Notes: generated by a model from the sequence alone, not told the origin. Positions 44,483 to 54,140 are shown, counted from the first letter of the stretch. The stretch is DNA of 64,000 nt from Parasphingorhabdus sp. (GCA_030373505.1 JAUCYS010000013.1:1-64000); one strand, 5' to 3'. Translations and numbers: made by a program.

Positions 44483-44704
44483 TCAGATTATGCCGCCGCC
44501 AAGCAACAGGCGAAGGGCACAAATGCACATGACAATGATGCAGAAATACATGCCGCTGGTGCGCGACGAGATCAGGCCGAACAGCGCCCCGATCCCGGCA
44601 AAGGGCAGGATCAGCCAGTTGGTCCAGCCGAGCAGAGGGACCAGCCCGATAAAGGAGAGAGCGAGGGCGATGACGCCGATGAGCAGGGAGATCAGATTGA
44701 ACAT
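44483..44704 (-). CDS. Small two- or three-helix membrane protein
   Basis: A 73-aa protein from ATG 44704 (MFNLISLLIGVIALALSFIG). Three hydrophobic segments, a central GWTNWLILPFAGIGALFGLIS and a short Gly-rich C-terminus fit a small inner-membrane protein of the type often annotated as DUF-only. No clear ribosome site precedes the ATG. A longer frame from 44749 adds 15 residues. The function is unknown. Confidence 0.6.
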   Translation of the reverse strand: MFNLISLLIGVIALALSFIGLVPLLGWTNWLILPFAGIGALFGLISSRTSGMYFCIIVMCICALRLLLGGGII

Positions 44705-44793
44705 AGCTGTATTATAGGGATAATGCACCCGGATTACAAGCATTTGCAAAATAATAGCGGCATAGTAGGCTTGCCGTTTGCAGGAGAAACAGG

Positions 44794-45345
44794 ATGGCGA
44801 TCGAGGATATCAGAATTGAAACGGAGCGACTGATATTGCGCCCGCCCAATGGTGACGACTTCGAAAGCTGGGCGGCCTTTCAGGCTGACCCCGATGTCAC
44901 CACCTATATCGGGGGACCCAAGAGCCGCGCCGAATCGTGGCGCAGCCTGTGCGGGATGGTGGGCGCGTGGCATGTGCGGGGCTATGCGATGTTTTCGGTC
45001 CTGCTCAAGGACAGCGGGCAGTGGATCGGCCGGATCGGCCCCTGGTATCCCGAAGGCTGGCCCGGCACCGAAGTGGGCTGGGGGATAGCGGCCGAATTTT
45101 CCGGCAGGGGCTATGCACTGGAGGCTGCGGTTGCGAGCATGAACTATGCCGTGGATGTGCTTGGCTGGGACGACATCTGCCACACGATCGCCCCCGAAAA
45201 CACGGCCTCTATCAGATTGGCGGAGCGCGTGGGTGCGACCAATCGCGGACCGACACAATTGCCCGCGCCTTTTCAGGATGCGCGGGTTGACGACTGGGGA
45301 CAATCGCGCGAACAGTGGCAAGAGAACAGAAAGCAGTTCCAATAG
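44794..45345 (+). CDS. GNAT family N-acetyltransferase
   Basis: A 183-aa protein of the RimJ/L-like group: RIETERLILRPPNGDDFE at the N-terminus, GWGIAAEFSGRGYALEAAVASMNYA carrying the acetyl-CoA loop, and CHTIAPENTASIRLAERVGA. The substrate is unknown. It is followed after 6 bp by the DUF1330 gene in the same orientation. Confidence 0.88.
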   Translation: MAIEDIRIETERLILRPPNGDDFESWAAFQADPDVTTYIGGPKSRAESWRSLCGMVGAWHVRGYAMFSVLLKDSGQWIGRIGPWYPEGWPGTEVGWGIAAEFSGRGYALEAAVASMNYAVDVLGWDDICHTIAPENTASIRLAERVGATNRGPTQLPAPFQDARVDDWGQSREQWQENRKQFQ

Positions 45346-45351
45346 GAGAGC

Positions 45352-45795
45352 ATGAGCATGGCAGAAGACCGATATCTCGACCCGACCCGCGAAGCCTTTG
45401 ACGCCTTCAAGGCGCTGCCCCGGGATGTTCCGATCCAGATGCTCAATCTGCTGCGCTTCCACGAATCGGCGCAATATCCGGCAGATCATCCCAATGCGGG
45501 CAAGGGATGGAGCGGCGCGCGCGCCTATCAGGAATATGGCAAGACCAGCGGACCGATATTCGAGCGGGTTGGAGGCCTGATCATCTGGCGGGGCCAGATG
45601 GAATGCATGGTTATCGGTCCCGACGACAAGCAGTGGGATTCCGCATTCATCGCCCGCTATCCCAACAGCGGCGCCTTCATGGAAATGGTCACCGATCCCG
45701 CCTATCAGAAAGCGGTGGTCAACCGGCAGGCGGCGGTGCTCACGTCACGGCTGATCCGCTTTGGCGAGATCGACGGACCGGACACTTTCGGGTGA
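45352..45795 (+). CDS. DUF1330 family protein
   Basis: A 147-aa protein with AGGAG before the ATG. A ferredoxin-like (dimeric alpha-beta barrel) DUF1330 pattern is visible: VPIQMLNLLRFHES, GLIIWRGQMECMVIG, WDSAFIARYPNSGAFMEMVTDPAYQKAVVNRQAA. The role is unknown; members often sit in catabolic clusters. It is probably co-transcribed with the GNAT gene. Confidence 0.85.
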   Translation: MSMAEDRYLDPTREAFDAFKALPRDVPIQMLNLLRFHESAQYPADHPNAGKGWSGARAYQEYGKTSGPIFERVGGLIIWRGQMECMVIGPDDKQWDSAFIARYPNSGAFMEMVTDPAYQKAVVNRQAAVLTSRLIRFGEIDGPDTFG

Positions 45796-45822
45796 AATCC
45801 CGGAATGGGACAAGAGGTTAAC

Positions 45823-45846
45823 AACTGGTCACCGGATTAACCAGTT
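45823..45846. promoter_or_regulatory. Inverted repeat upstream of the lipoprotein gene
   Basis: AACTGGT at 45823-45829 and ACCAGTT at 45840-45846 form a perfect 7-bp dyad, 63 bp before the ATG at 45909. No T-run follows, so it is more likely an operator than a terminator. Confidence 0.35.
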
Positions 45847-45908
45847 TCCCTAACTGAATATTAACGCTTTTTGGTGCATCTGTTCGCGGAAATTCAGGAG
45901 CAAATCGC

Positions 45909-46640
45909 ATGTCCAAATTCAGCCGTTCCCTCTTGCTGTCTGCCGCAGCCTTTGCGCTGCCTCTGTCGCTTGCCGCCTGCGGCAGCAAGGACGCGAATGA
46001 CGAGGAACTGGCACAGCTGGACGATAATCTGACCTCCGACCCGGCGATGAATGACGCGCTGGAAGATGCCATCCTCGTCGATCCCGATCTAACCGACCAG
46101 GCCAATCGCAATGCGATTCGCGGCGCCAACGGGGCTGCCGACGGTTCGGTGCCGCCGGGGACCGGCGAAGATGGCAGCGCCGCTGCCAAGGCGGCGCTCG
46201 GTGGGAAAATGCTGAGCGCGCCGGAGCCGAAGCAAATGACATCGGACGACGAGGGATTGACGCTAGGCGACAAGGCCGAGCTGCAGGAGGCGCGCAGCAA
46301 CAAGCCTGCCTGCAATGAAAAGCTGACCTATGACATGGGCTGGGCCAGCAAGATGCCGCCGGAATTTGCGGTCTATCCAAAAGCGAATCTGCAGGAAGCG
46401 GCTGGCAAATGCGACCTTCGCGTGGTCAGCTTCACCACCGCCACGCCGATCAAGGCCATTGTCGATTATTATTATACGCGGGCAAAACGTGGCGGATATG
46501 ACGCCGAATATCTGCTGCGGGGCAGCGAGCATGTCCTCGGAGGCTCAAAACCGAACCAGGCCGACGCCTATGTGATCACCCTGAACAAGCGTTCGGGCGG
46601 CGGCACGGTCGTCGATATTGTTGCCAGCAACCCGCGCTAG
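45909..46640 (+). CDS. Lipoprotein of unknown function
   Basis: A 243-aa protein with a lipoprotein signal: SLLLSAAAFALPLSLAAC, lipobox Cys at about residue 23. A long acidic, disordered middle follows. The compact C-terminal domain (about 135-240) reads MGWASKMPPEFAVYPKANLQEAAGKCDLRVVSFTTATPIKAIVDYYYTRAKRGGY. It is a typical sphingomonad lipoprotein of no known role. AGGAG sits before the start and a strong terminator follows. Confidence 0.8.
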   Translation: MSKFSRSLLLSAAAFALPLSLAACGSKDANDEELAQLDDNLTSDPAMNDALEDAILVDPDLTDQANRNAIRGANGAADGSVPPGTGEDGSAAAKAALGGKMLSAPEPKQMTSDDEGLTLGDKAELQEARSNKPACNEKLTYDMGWASKMPPEFAVYPKANLQEAAGKCDLRVVSFTTATPIKAIVDYYYTRAKRGGYDAEYLLRGSEHVLGGSKPNQADAYVITLNKRSGGGTVVDIVASNPR

Positions 46641-46688
46641 ACGCGCATATCAAAGGCCGGACTTCGCATTTCAAACTGTCCGGCGATC

Positions 46689-46718
46689 AAGGGTGGCCCG
46701 CTCCGGCCGCCCTTTTTT
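46689..46718 (+). terminator. Rho-independent terminator
   Basis: AAGGGTGGCC at 46689-46698 pairs with GGCCGCCCTT at 46705-46714 (one T-G wobble), then a run of T. It ends the lipoprotein gene and touches the stop codon of the convergent SDR gene. Confidence 0.85.
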
Positions 46719-47487
46719 ATTCCCGGTAGCTGCCGCCGCCATCGACGGTGACATCATTGGCGGTAGTGAAACTGCTCAGGTCGCTGGCCAGCCAGAGCAT
46801 GGCATTGGCGACTTCGATTGCCTGGCCGACCCGGTTGATCGGATGGTTGCGGTTGAACAGTTCCACGGCCTCCTCATGCGGGCCGGGATAGGCGGCGAGA
46901 TAGCGCTGGTACATCGGCGTGTCGATCGCGCCGGGATGGACGGTGTTGACCCGCACGGGATATTTTTCGGCGGCGCAGTGGAGTGCAAGCGATTTGCTCA
47001 GCGCCGTCACTGCCGCCTTGCTGGCGCAATAGGCAGCGAACTGGGCGCCGGGGCGCATTGCCAGCATCGAGCCGATATTGACGATAGCCCCGTCCTCGCC
47101 GCTCTCGATGATAGCAGGCAGGCCGACGCGGCAGCCGTAGAAGGTCCCCTGGAGATTGATGTCGATGGTCCGGTTCCAGCTTTCCAGATCGACCTCGTCG
47201 ACCGAGCCGGGCTCGGAAATACCGGCGACATTGAACAGGGTGGTCATCTTGCCGAAGCGCTTTTTCGTGGCATCGACCGCCGCCTGCCACTGGTCGAGAT
47301 CGCGCACGTCCAGTTCGACCGCATCGGCGCGGTCGCCCAGCGTTTCGGCATGCGCTTTCGCCTTGTCGATCTGGATATCGGCCAGCATGACCGAGCCGCC
47401 TTCCTCGATCACGCGCTGCCCGGCAGTGCCGCCAATGCCTTCCGCGCCGCCCGAAATCAGCGCGACCTTGCCGTCCATCATGCCCAT
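46717..47487 (-). CDS. Short-chain dehydrogenase/reductase of the P450 operon
   Basis: A 256-aa classical SDR: SGGAEGIGG cofactor loop, DIQ acidic residue (NAD preference), FNVAGIS, catalytic Ser in VNIGSMLAM and YCASK. The ending NDVTVDGGGSY is typical of this class. It lies 21 bp after the P450 gene and likely oxidises an alcohol made in the same pathway. Confidence 0.9.
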   Translation of the reverse strand: MGMMDGKVALISGGAEGIGGTAGQRVIEEGGSVMLADIQIDKAKAHAETLGDRADAVELDVRDLDQWQAAVDATKKRFGKMTTLFNVAGISEPGSVDEVDLESWNRTIDINLQGTFYGCRVGLPAIIESGEDGAIVNIGSMLAMRPGAQFAAYCASKAAVTALSKSLALHCAAEKYPVRVNTVHPGAIDTPMYQRYLAAYPGPHEEAVELFNRNHPINRVGQAIEVANAMLWLASDLSSFTTANDVTVDGGGSYRE

Positions 47488-47508
47488 GTGACTGTCCTGT
47501 TCTATGGC

Positions 47509-48756
47509 CTATTTCTTGTCGAAGCGGATCGGCAGATTGGCCAGTCCGCGCAACATCATGTTGGGCGGATAGCGCAGTTCGGCGCCTTCCTGAATCTGGA
47601 TATTGTCCATGCGCTTCGCGAATTGCTGGAAGGAGACGGTCATTTCCTTGCGCGAGAGCATGTTGCCGACGCACATGTGAATGCCCTTGCCGAACGCCAG
47701 ATGGGTGCGGGCATTCTTGCGGTCGACTCGGAATTCATTGGGATTTTCGAACTGCTTGGGGTCGCGGTTGGCGGCGTGATAGCGCATCATCACCATCGCC
47801 CCCTTGGGCAGCATAACGCCGCCCAGTTCGGCATCGCGGTGCATCACGCGCCAGATGCCGGACGAGCCGCTCGACATGCGCAGCACTTCCTCGACCGCGT
47901 TGGGGATCAGGGAAGGGTCGTCCTGGATTTTCCTGTACTGGTCGGGGTTGGTGGCAAACAGCCGCATGCCCTCGGCCAGCGCGGCGGTCGTGGTCTCGTT
48001 GCCGGCGACCATCAGCTGCTGCACGATCGACAGCGATTCGGCGTCGTCGAGCGGCCGCTCGCCATCGACCCGGGCGTTGACTAGATCGGACAGGATGTCC
48101 TGTTTCGCTTCCTTGCGGCGCTCGTCCATATTGGCCTTGAGCGCGTGCTGATATTCGACCACCTCGCGCTCGGTTTCGAGCTGCCGCTCGCGGCTCATCA
48201 TGCCGGAGAGCCGGTCGACAAAGGCGTTGGTCCAGCGCTTGATCGTATGGGCGTCGGCGACGTCGAGGCCGAGCTGCACGGCAATGGTCCGGACCGGCAT
48301 CGGGATCGCATATTCATCGACAAATTCGCATTCGCCCTTGTCGATGAAATTGTCGATCAGCTCGTTCGACATGTCCCGCATGCTGTCTTCCAGCTTGTTC
48401 ACCTTGGGCGCCGAGAAGGCGAGATTGACCAGCTTGCGGAAGCGCGTGTGCACCGGCTGGTCGGCGGTCAGCAGGGTATTGACCTGCGGCCAGCCCTTGG
48501 CCTGGATCTCCTGCAATTCCTTGTCATTTTCCAGCTCTTCCGCGCTTTTTCCGCCGGAAAGCAGTGCATTGAAATTGTTGGAAAAGTCGTCGAGGCGACC
48601 GACGGCTTCCGAGATCAGGTCATAGTCCAGCACGACATAGGCTCCGGCCACTTCGTCAAAGAAGACCGGACTTTTGGCGCGCTGTTCTTCGTAAAAATCA
48701 AACGGATCAGCCAGAATGTCGGGCTGGAAAAGGGATTTGGATATCGCTTCGTTCAT
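47509..48756 (-). CDS. Cytochrome P450
   Basis: A 415-aa soluble bacterial P450: I-helix VAGNETTTAALAEG with the proton-relay acid/Thr, the ExxR motif in EEVLRMSSG, and the heme-binding loop LAFGKGIHMCVGNML with the Cys ligand. It hydroxylates a hydrophobic substrate (a steroid or terpenoid type is plausible); the substrate is not known. It needs a separate ferredoxin and reductase, not seen here. Confidence 0.93.
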   Translation of the reverse strand: MNEAISKSLFQPDILADPFDFYEEQRAKSPVFFDEVAGAYVVLDYDLISEAVGRLDDFSNNFNALLSGGKSAEELENDKELQEIQAKGWPQVNTLLTADQPVHTRFRKLVNLAFSAPKVNKLEDSMRDMSNELIDNFIDKGECEFVDEYAIPMPVRTIAVQLGLDVADAHTIKRWTNAFVDRLSGMMSRERQLETEREVVEYQHALKANMDERRKEAKQDILSDLVNARVDGERPLDDAESLSIVQQLMVAGNETTTAALAEGMRLFATNPDQYRKIQDDPSLIPNAVEEVLRMSSGSSGIWRVMHRDAELGGVMLPKGAMVMMRYHAANRDPKQFENPNEFRVDRKNARTHLAFGKGIHMCVGNMLSRKEMTVSFQQFAKRMDNIQIQEGAELRYPPNMMLRGLANLPIRFDKK

Positions 48757-48774
48757 GACAAGGTCCTGTTCGCG

Positions 48775-49116
48775 TTAGTCAAATGCCGGTGTGGGTTTGC
48801 CGTCTGCATTATATACCGGCCCTTCGGCATCGACCCGATATTTGGCGCTCTCGGCATTGATCAGGCCGAAGCTGCCGATATGGGCGAGCATGCTGGCATA
48901 ATGCACGTCCTGAAAATGCCGGGCGAGCGCCTCTTCGTCGCTCCATTCCTCGAACACCTCGATGCGCGACGGATTGTGCAGATCGGCGGCCCAGCTGTAG
49001 CACAGGCATCCGTCCTGACTCAGCGCGCCATCGATATAGGGCTGCGCCTTTTTCAGACATTCTTCGCGTCTGGCAGGGTCGACATCAATATGGGCTGCAA
49101 TCAATATTTTCGGCAT
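48775..49116 (-). CDS. ABM-type quinol monooxygenase-like protein
   Basis: A 113-aa dimeric alpha-beta barrel protein: AAHIDVDPARREECLKKAQP, GCLCYSWAADLHNPSRIEVFEEWSDEEALARHFQ. The FEEWxxxEALxxHF pattern is the ABM signature. It may oxidise a quinol-type intermediate without cofactor. It sits between the SnoaL-like gene and the P450 gene. Confidence 0.85.
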   Translation of the reverse strand: MPKILIAAHIDVDPARREECLKKAQPYIDGALSQDGCLCYSWAADLHNPSRIEVFEEWSDEEALARHFQDVHYASMLAHIGSFGLINAESAKYRVDAEGPVYNADGKPTPAFD

Positions 49117-49128
49117 ATTCCCATTCTC

Positions 49129-49539
49129 CTAGAGCTTGTTTCCGCCGAACTGGGCGACGACCACGAATATCCGTTTGCTGTAAAGCCACTGGCCATCGAT
49201 CTTGACGAATTCATCGTCATAGCGACCACCGGCAACCCGCGGTTCGCCCTTCTCGACCAAAATTTCATGGGTCTGGTAGCGACCGGATGCGGTATCGCCG
49301 GTTACTTCGAGGCTGGCGGGTATGCCGAGAAAGCTGACGGCATCAAACTGGCCCATCGCGCCGTTCCAGAGATCGACGATATTGTCGCGGCCGACCACCT
49401 CTGTGCCCATCAGCGACCAGACGGCATCCTCCGCCCACAGCGCGCCCCAGTCATCGGGATCCCGGCGCAGGACGGCGTCGCAATAGGCATCGTGCAATTC
49501 GCGGATCGCCAGGCGATCTTCTATCGGCCCTGAAAACAT
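49129..49539 (-). CDS. SnoaL-like / NTF2-fold protein
   Basis: A 136-aa protein of the NTF2-like superfamily: EDRLAIRELHDAYCDAVLRRDPDDWGALWAEDAVW at the N-terminus and YDDEFVKIDGQWLYSKRI at the C-terminus. Members act as isomerases, dehydratases or ring-opening enzymes in steroid and polyketide pathways. It is the first gene of the four-gene P450 operon. Its ribosome site lies in a hairpin (49549-49568). Confidence 0.85.
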   Translation of the reverse strand: MFSGPIEDRLAIRELHDAYCDAVLRRDPDDWGALWAEDAVWSLMGTEVVGRDNIVDLWNGAMGQFDAVSFLGIPASLEVTGDTASGRYQTHEILVEKGEPRVAGGRYDDEFVKIDGQWLYSKRIFVVVAQFGGNKL

Positions 49540-49548
49540 GGTCTGGTC

Positions 49549-49568
49549 CTCTCCCTTTTATGGGAGAG
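49549..49568 (-). promoter_or_regulatory. Perfect hairpin sequestering the ribosome binding site of the SnoaL-like gene
   Basis: CTCTCCC at 49549-49555 and GGGAGAG at 49562-49568 pair across a 6-nt loop. On the minus strand the 3' arm GGGAGAG is the Shine-Dalgarno of the gene starting at 49539. It could act as a translational switch or as a dyad operator. Confidence 0.5.
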
Positions 49569-49624
49569 ACTACACGGCAAAAGCGGCGGAAAAACAAGCT
49601 GGCATAAGTGCTAGCGGGGGTGGG

Positions 49625-50908
49625 TCAGTCGCCGCTGATCCGCTCGATATCAGCGCCGACCGCCGCCAGTTTCTCTTCCAGCCGCTCGTAGCCGCGGTCG
49701 AGATGATAGATGCGCTGCAGCCGGGTCTCGCCTTCCGCCGCCAGTCCGGCAATCGCCAGGCTCATCGACGCGCGCAGGTCGGTCGCCATCACCGGCGCAC
49801 CGGTGAGTTTCTTGACCCCGCGGACCACGGCGGTGCGACCCTTGGTCTCGATATCGGCGCCCATCCGGTTGAGCTCAGGCACGTGCATGTAGCGATTCTC
49901 GAAAATCGTTTCGGTGAGCACGCTGGCGCCGTCGGCGAGGCAGAGCATCGCCATCAGCTGCGCCTGCATATCGGTGGCGAGACCCGGATAGGGGGCCGTG
50001 GACAGGGTCAGCGGCTTGAGCTTTCCGTCGGAAGCGACCCTGATGCCCTTGGCATGGGTCTCGATCGACAGGCCGGCGTGGCGCAGTGCGTCCAGCGTTG
50101 CTTCCATTTCGTCGGCTTTGGCAGCCAGAAGATCGACTTCACCGCCGGCAATGCCGACCGCGCAGGCATAGCTGCCCGCTTCGATCCGGTCGGACATGAC
50201 GCGATAGGTGCAGCCGTGCAGCCGGTCGACGCCGGAGATGGTGAGGGTTGAGGAGCCGATGCCCTCGATCTCGCCGCCCATCGCGACCAGCATATTGCAC
50301 AGGTCGACAATTTCCGGTTCGCGCGCGGCATTACGCAGGATGCTGGTGCCATTGGCGAGTACGGCAGCCATCAGGGCATTTTCGGTGGCACCGACCGAGA
50401 CCACCGGGAAAGTGAAGTCGCCGCCGGGCAGGCCGCCGTCGGGTACCCGGGCGATGACATAGCCGCTGGTGGTTTCGATGCTGGCGCCGAGCGCCTCGAT
50501 GGCCTTCAGATGCAGGTCGATCGGGCGGTTGCCGATCGCGCAGCCGCCGGGCAGCGAGACCCGGCATTCGCCAGCGCGGGCCAGCAGCGGGCCGAGCACC
50601 AGGATCGATGCCCGCATCTTGCGGACGATATCATAAGGCGCTTCGGTCGAGGTGATCCGGCCGGCCTTGAGCGTCATCACTCGCCCGAAATCCTCGGGTC
50701 GTGCGCCTTCGATGGTAGTGGACACGCCGAGCTGGTTGAGCAGATGGCCGAAACTGTCGACATCGGCCAGCCGCGGCAGATTGCGCAGGGTGACCGGTTC
50801 GTCGGTCAGCAGCGCGCAGGGCAGCAGGGTGAGGGCGCTGTTCTTTGCGCCGGAAATGGGGATGGTGCCGGACAGCCTGTTGCCGCCGCGTATCGAGATA
50901 ATATCCAT
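49625..50908 (-). CDS. murA: UDP-N-acetylglucosamine 1-carboxyvinyltransferase
   Basis: A 427-aa protein of the EPSP-synthase fold: [24 protein letters not shown] at the N-terminus, and the catalytic Cys in [25 protein letters not shown] (Cys form, fosfomycin-sensitive type). It performs the first committed step of peptidoglycan synthesis. It is a single gene, upstream of the P450 operon by about 85 bp and downstream of trpS. Confidence 0.96.
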   Translation of the reverse strand: MDIISIRGGNRLSGTIPISGAKNSALTLLPCALLTDEPVTLRNLPRLADVDSFGHLLNQLGVSTTIEGARPEDFGRVMTLKAGRITSTEAPYDIVRKMRASILVLGPLLARAGECRVSLPGGCAIGNRPIDLHLKAIEALGASIETTSGYVIARVPDGGLPGGDFTFPVVSVGATENALMAAVLANGTSILRNAAREPEIVDLCNMLVAMGGEIEGIGSSTLTISGVDRLHGCTYRVMSDRIEAGSYACAVGIAGGEVDLLAAKADEMEATLDALRHAGLSIETHAKGIRVASDGKLKPLTLSTAPYPGLATDMQAQLMAMLCLADGASVLTETIFENRYMHVPELNRMGADIETKGRTAVVRGVKKLTGAPVMATDLRASMSLAIAGLAAEGETRLQRIYHLDRGYERLEEKLAAVGADIERISGD

Positions 50909-50985
50909 GGTCCAGCATTTACCGCAAATGGCGAGGCAGGCAAGTCTATTGCGCCGCTGCCCGTGAGGGAGCGGCGCAAATGAGG

Positions 50986-51981
50986 CTAGTCGCGCAGCAG
51001 TCCAAGGGCGGAATAAGCAGCCTCCACCGTCGGGCGGGCGAGTGCGGAGGCTTTTTCCGAACCCTTGCTCAGGATGGCGTCAATCGCGTCCCTGTCCTTG
51101 CGCAGCTCCTCGAACCGCTGGCGGATCGGCGACAGGGTGTTGACCGCGAGATCGGCAAGCGCCGGTTTGAAATCGCCAAAGCCCTTGCCGGCATAATCAG
51201 CGAGCACATCTTCCTGAGACTGGTCGGCGAGCGCGGCGTAAATGCCGACCAGATTTCTCGCTTCCGGCCGCTCGGCGAGATCCGCGAGATTGTCGGGCAG
51301 TGGCTCGGGATCGGTCTTTGCCTTCTTGAGCTTGCGCGCAATCGTGTCGTCATCATCGCTCATGTTGATCCGGCTGAGATCGGACGGGTCGGACTTGCTC
51401 ATCTTGGCATTGCCGTCGCGCAGGCTCATGATCCGGGCCGCAGTCGTGCCGATGAAGGGTTCCGGCAGAACGAAGGTTTCGGTACCGGTATCGCTGTTGA
51501 ACTTGGACGCGATGTCGCGGGCCAGTTCCAGATGCTGCTTCTGGTCCTCGCCGACCGGCACATGCGTTGCCTGATAGACCAGCACGTCGGCGGCCTGCAG
51601 CACCGGATAGCCGTAAAGGCCAAGCGAGGCGCGCTGCTTGTGCTTGCCGGACTTTTCCTTGAACTGCGTCATCCGGTCGAGCCAGCCCATTGGCGTATTG
51701 CAGATCAGCATCCAGGCCAGTTCCGCATGCGCCGGAACCCGGGCCTGGTTGAACAGAATCGATTGGTCCGGATCGATGCCGGCGGCGACCAGAGCGGCGA
51801 CCATTTCACGGCAATTGGCGGACAGTTCGGCCGGGTCATTGTGCACCGTTATGGCGTGCAGGTCGGCGAGAAAAAACAGGCATTCGCTCTCGTTCTGCAT
51901 CTTCACCCAGTTCTTGATCGCCCCCAGATAATTGCCAAGATGGAGATTACCCGTGGGCTGGATGCCCGATACCGTGCGCAT
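50986..51981 (-). CDS. trpS: Tryptophanyl-tRNA synthetase
   Basis: A 331-aa class I synthetase: a HIGH-like motif in [20 protein letters not shown] and KMSKS in [15 protein letters not shown]. It follows murJ by 3 bp, so the two are co-transcribed. Confidence 0.96.
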   Translation of the reverse strand: MRTVSGIQPTGNLHLGNYLGAIKNWVKMQNESECLFFLADLHAITVHNDPAELSANCREMVAALVAAGIDPDQSILFNQARVPAHAELAWMLICNTPMGWLDRMTQFKEKSGKHKQRASLGLYGYPVLQAADVLVYQATHVPVGEDQKQHLELARDIASKFNSDTGTETFVLPEPFIGTTAARIMSLRDGNAKMSKSDPSDLSRINMSDDDDTIARKLKKAKTDPEPLPDNLADLAERPEARNLVGIYAALADQSQEDVLADYAGKGFGDFKPALADLAVNTLSPIRQRFEELRKDRDAIDAILSKGSEKASALARPTVEAAYSALGLLRD

Positions 51982-51984
51982 GTC

Positions 51985-53574
51985 TTAACTTCCTTCGCTT
52001 GCGGCCGCTTCCGCCGCTTTCTTCTTTGTCAGCATGGCGATCTTGTCGCGGTCTATCGCTCCGGTCAGCCACGCGAGCGCGGCATAAACCAGTCCGCCGA
52101 CGCTGACCAGAGCTGTGATCGATCCGAGCCTTTGCCAGATGGTGCCATCGTAGAGGCCCTCGCCGACCGGCGCGGCATAGACCAGCACCACGGCCATGCC
52201 TGCGGCCGACAGAGTGATCCGTCCGATCCGGATCAGCAATGTCCATTCCAGATGAAAATGGCCGCGCCGGTGCAGCATGGTGTAGAGCATCGCGCAATTG
52301 CACCAGGCCGCTGCGGCACCGGCAAAGGCGAGACCCGTGATGCCATAGAAAGGAATCAGCAGCAGGTTGAGCGCGATGTTGACGAGCAGCGAAATGGCAG
52401 CGGTATAGACCGGCGTCCTGGTATCCTTGCGGGCGAAGAAGCCGGGAATGAGCACCTTGACCAGCACATAGGCGGGCAGGCCGACGACCAGCGCTGCTAC
52501 GACGGCAGAAGTGGTCTCGCCATCGCCGGCGGTAAAATTGCCACCGACATAGAAAGAGGTGACCAGCGGGCCGGCAGCGAAAAACAGCGCGATCGCGGCC
52601 GGGATGGTGAGCAGCATGCCGAGTTCGATGGCGTTGCTTTGCAGCCGCTGCGCGCCGCCGAGATCATCCTTGGCGATGAAACGCGACAGCGCCGGGAGGA
52701 TCGCGGTGCCAAGGGCGATGCCGATAATGCCGAGCGGCAGCTGGTTCAGCCGGTCCGCCATCGCCAGATAGACGAACGATCCTTCCGGCAGGCGTCCCAG
52801 AAAGAACAGGTCGATAAAGCGGCTGATCTGGTAGATTCCGGCACCGAACACCGCCGGCAGGATGAGGATGCCCAGCTCCTTCACATCGGCGTTGAAGCGG
52901 GGCATCTTGAGCGGAAAGCGGAAGCCTGTCTTGCGCGCCCAGTAATAGAGCCATAGCATCTGCACCAGTCCGGCCGCAGCGACGGCTATCGCGAGAAAAT
53001 AGGCGGTCTGGCGCGGGTCATTGCCATCATTGAACCAATAAGAGGCAAGCAGGGCGGTGATCATGCAGATATTGAGCATGATCGGTGCCGCTGCCGCTGC
53101 CGCGAACCGGCTGAGCGAATTCAATATTGCGGCGAACAATGTCGTAACGCTGATCAGCGCGAGATAGGGGAAGGTGATCCGGGCGAGCGAAATCGAAAAG
53201 CCGCTCGTCCGTCCGCCTCTGCCGAAATCATCGATCAGCCAGATGATGCCCGGCATGGCCAGCATCATGATCGCCGAAAAGACGAGCAGCAGCGGCACGA
53301 ACACCGAAAGCACCTCGATCACGAATGTCTGTGCGGCCGTCCGGTCTTCATCCGCTTCCATCTTGCGGTTGAACAGCGGCACGAAGGCCGCCGAAAAGGC
53401 GCCTTCCGCGAACAGGCGGCGGAAAATATTGGGCAGCTGAAAGGCCAGCTGCCAGGCATCGGCGGCTGCGCCGGCACCGAGAATCCGGGCCAGCATGACA
53501 TCGCGCAGAAAGCCGAAAATCCGGCTGACCAGTGTCAGCCCGGCGATGATTCCTGTGGATTTCAGCAGGTTCAT
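51985..53574 (-). CDS. murJ: Lipid II flippase MurJ
   Basis: A 529-aa MOP-superfamily protein with about 14 membrane helices. Its N-terminus, GLTLVSRIFGFLRDVMLARILGAGAAADAWQLAFQLPNIFRRLFAEGAFSAAFVP, is typical of MurJ/MviN, including the conserved LFAEGAFSAAF. It flips lipid-linked peptidoglycan precursor across the membrane. It is first of the murJ-trpS pair and follows secB in orientation. Confidence 0.95.
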   Translation of the reverse strand: MNLLKSTGIIAGLTLVSRIFGFLRDVMLARILGAGAAADAWQLAFQLPNIFRRLFAEGAFSAAFVPLFNRKMEADEDRTAAQTFVIEVLSVFVPLLLVFSAIMMLAMPGIIWLIDDFGRGGRTSGFSISLARITFPYLALISVTTLFAAILNSLSRFAAAAAAPIMLNICMITALLASYWFNDGNDPRQTAYFLAIAVAAAGLVQMLWLYYWARKTGFRFPLKMPRFNADVKELGILILPAVFGAGIYQISRFIDLFFLGRLPEGSFVYLAMADRLNQLPLGIIGIALGTAILPALSRFIAKDDLGGAQRLQSNAIELGMLLTIPAAIALFFAAGPLVTSFYVGGNFTAGDGETTSAVVAALVVGLPAYVLVKVLIPGFFARKDTRTPVYTAAISLLVNIALNLLLIPFYGITGLAFAGAAAAWCNCAMLYTMLHRRGHFHLEWTLLIRIGRITLSAAGMAVVLVYAAPVGEGLYDGTIWQRLGSITALVSVGGLVYAALAWLTGAIDRDKIAMLTKKKAAEAAASEGS

Positions 53575-53597
53575 GCCTGCCGCCCTAGCAAGAGGAC

Positions 53598-54140
53598 TTA
53601 GGCGTTACCAACGGGTTGCTCGCCCGATTGCTGTGCCGCCATCTGTTCGCGCTGTTGCATGTAGAGCGCTGTGAAATCGATCGGTTCCAGCAGCAAAGGC
53701 TGGAATCCGGCATCGCGCACGGCGTCGGAGATGATCGCCCGGGCAAAGGGGAACAGAAGCCGCGGGGCTTCGGCGAACAGAAACGGATGCGCCTGCTCTT
53801 CCGAGATATTGCGCAGGCCGAACAGGCCGCAATAGAGCAGCTCAATGGCGAAGGCGACGCCCTCGTCCGCTTTTGCGGTCACGTCGATCTTCAGTTCGAC
53901 TTCATGGACTTCGTCGGAAATCTGGGAAGAACCGATGTTGAACTGCACATCAATCTGAGGCTGTGCGTTCCACTGGTACACGTCCGGCGCGTTGGGATTC
54001 TCGACCGAAAGGTCTTTCACATATTGCGAGATCACGCCGATCTGTGGCTGCGTGTCCGCACCGTTTGCCATCGGGTCCGGGGTGGTCACATTTCCGGCAG
54101 GGTTTGCTTCGGATTCACTCTTGTCATTCTCGTCAGCCAT
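53598..54140 (-). CDS. secB: Protein-export chaperone SecB
   Basis: A 180-aa protein. After an acidic N-terminal extension it shows the SecB core: ISQYVKDLSVENPNAPDVYQWNAQPQIDVQFNIG, VAFAIELLYCGLFGLRNISEEQAHPFLFAEAPRLLFPFARAIISDAVRDAGF. It holds preproteins unfolded for SecA. It lies just upstream of murJ on the minus strand and is divergent from the Tim44-like gene. Confidence 0.94.
   Translation of the reverse strand: MADENDKSESEANPAGNVTTPDPMANGADTQPQIGVISQYVKDLSVENPNAPDVYQWNAQPQIDVQFNIGSSQISDEVHEVELKIDVTAKADEGVAFAIELLYCGLFGLRNISEEQAHPFLFAEAPRLLFPFARAIISDAVRDAGFQPLLLEPIDFTALYMQQREQMAAQQSGEQPVGNA

Noticed and set aside
50980..52956. 658-codon open frame on the plus strand
   Set aside because: It is antisense to trpS and murJ, both with unmistakable motifs. 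Its protein is low-complexity Arg/Gly/Asp sequence.
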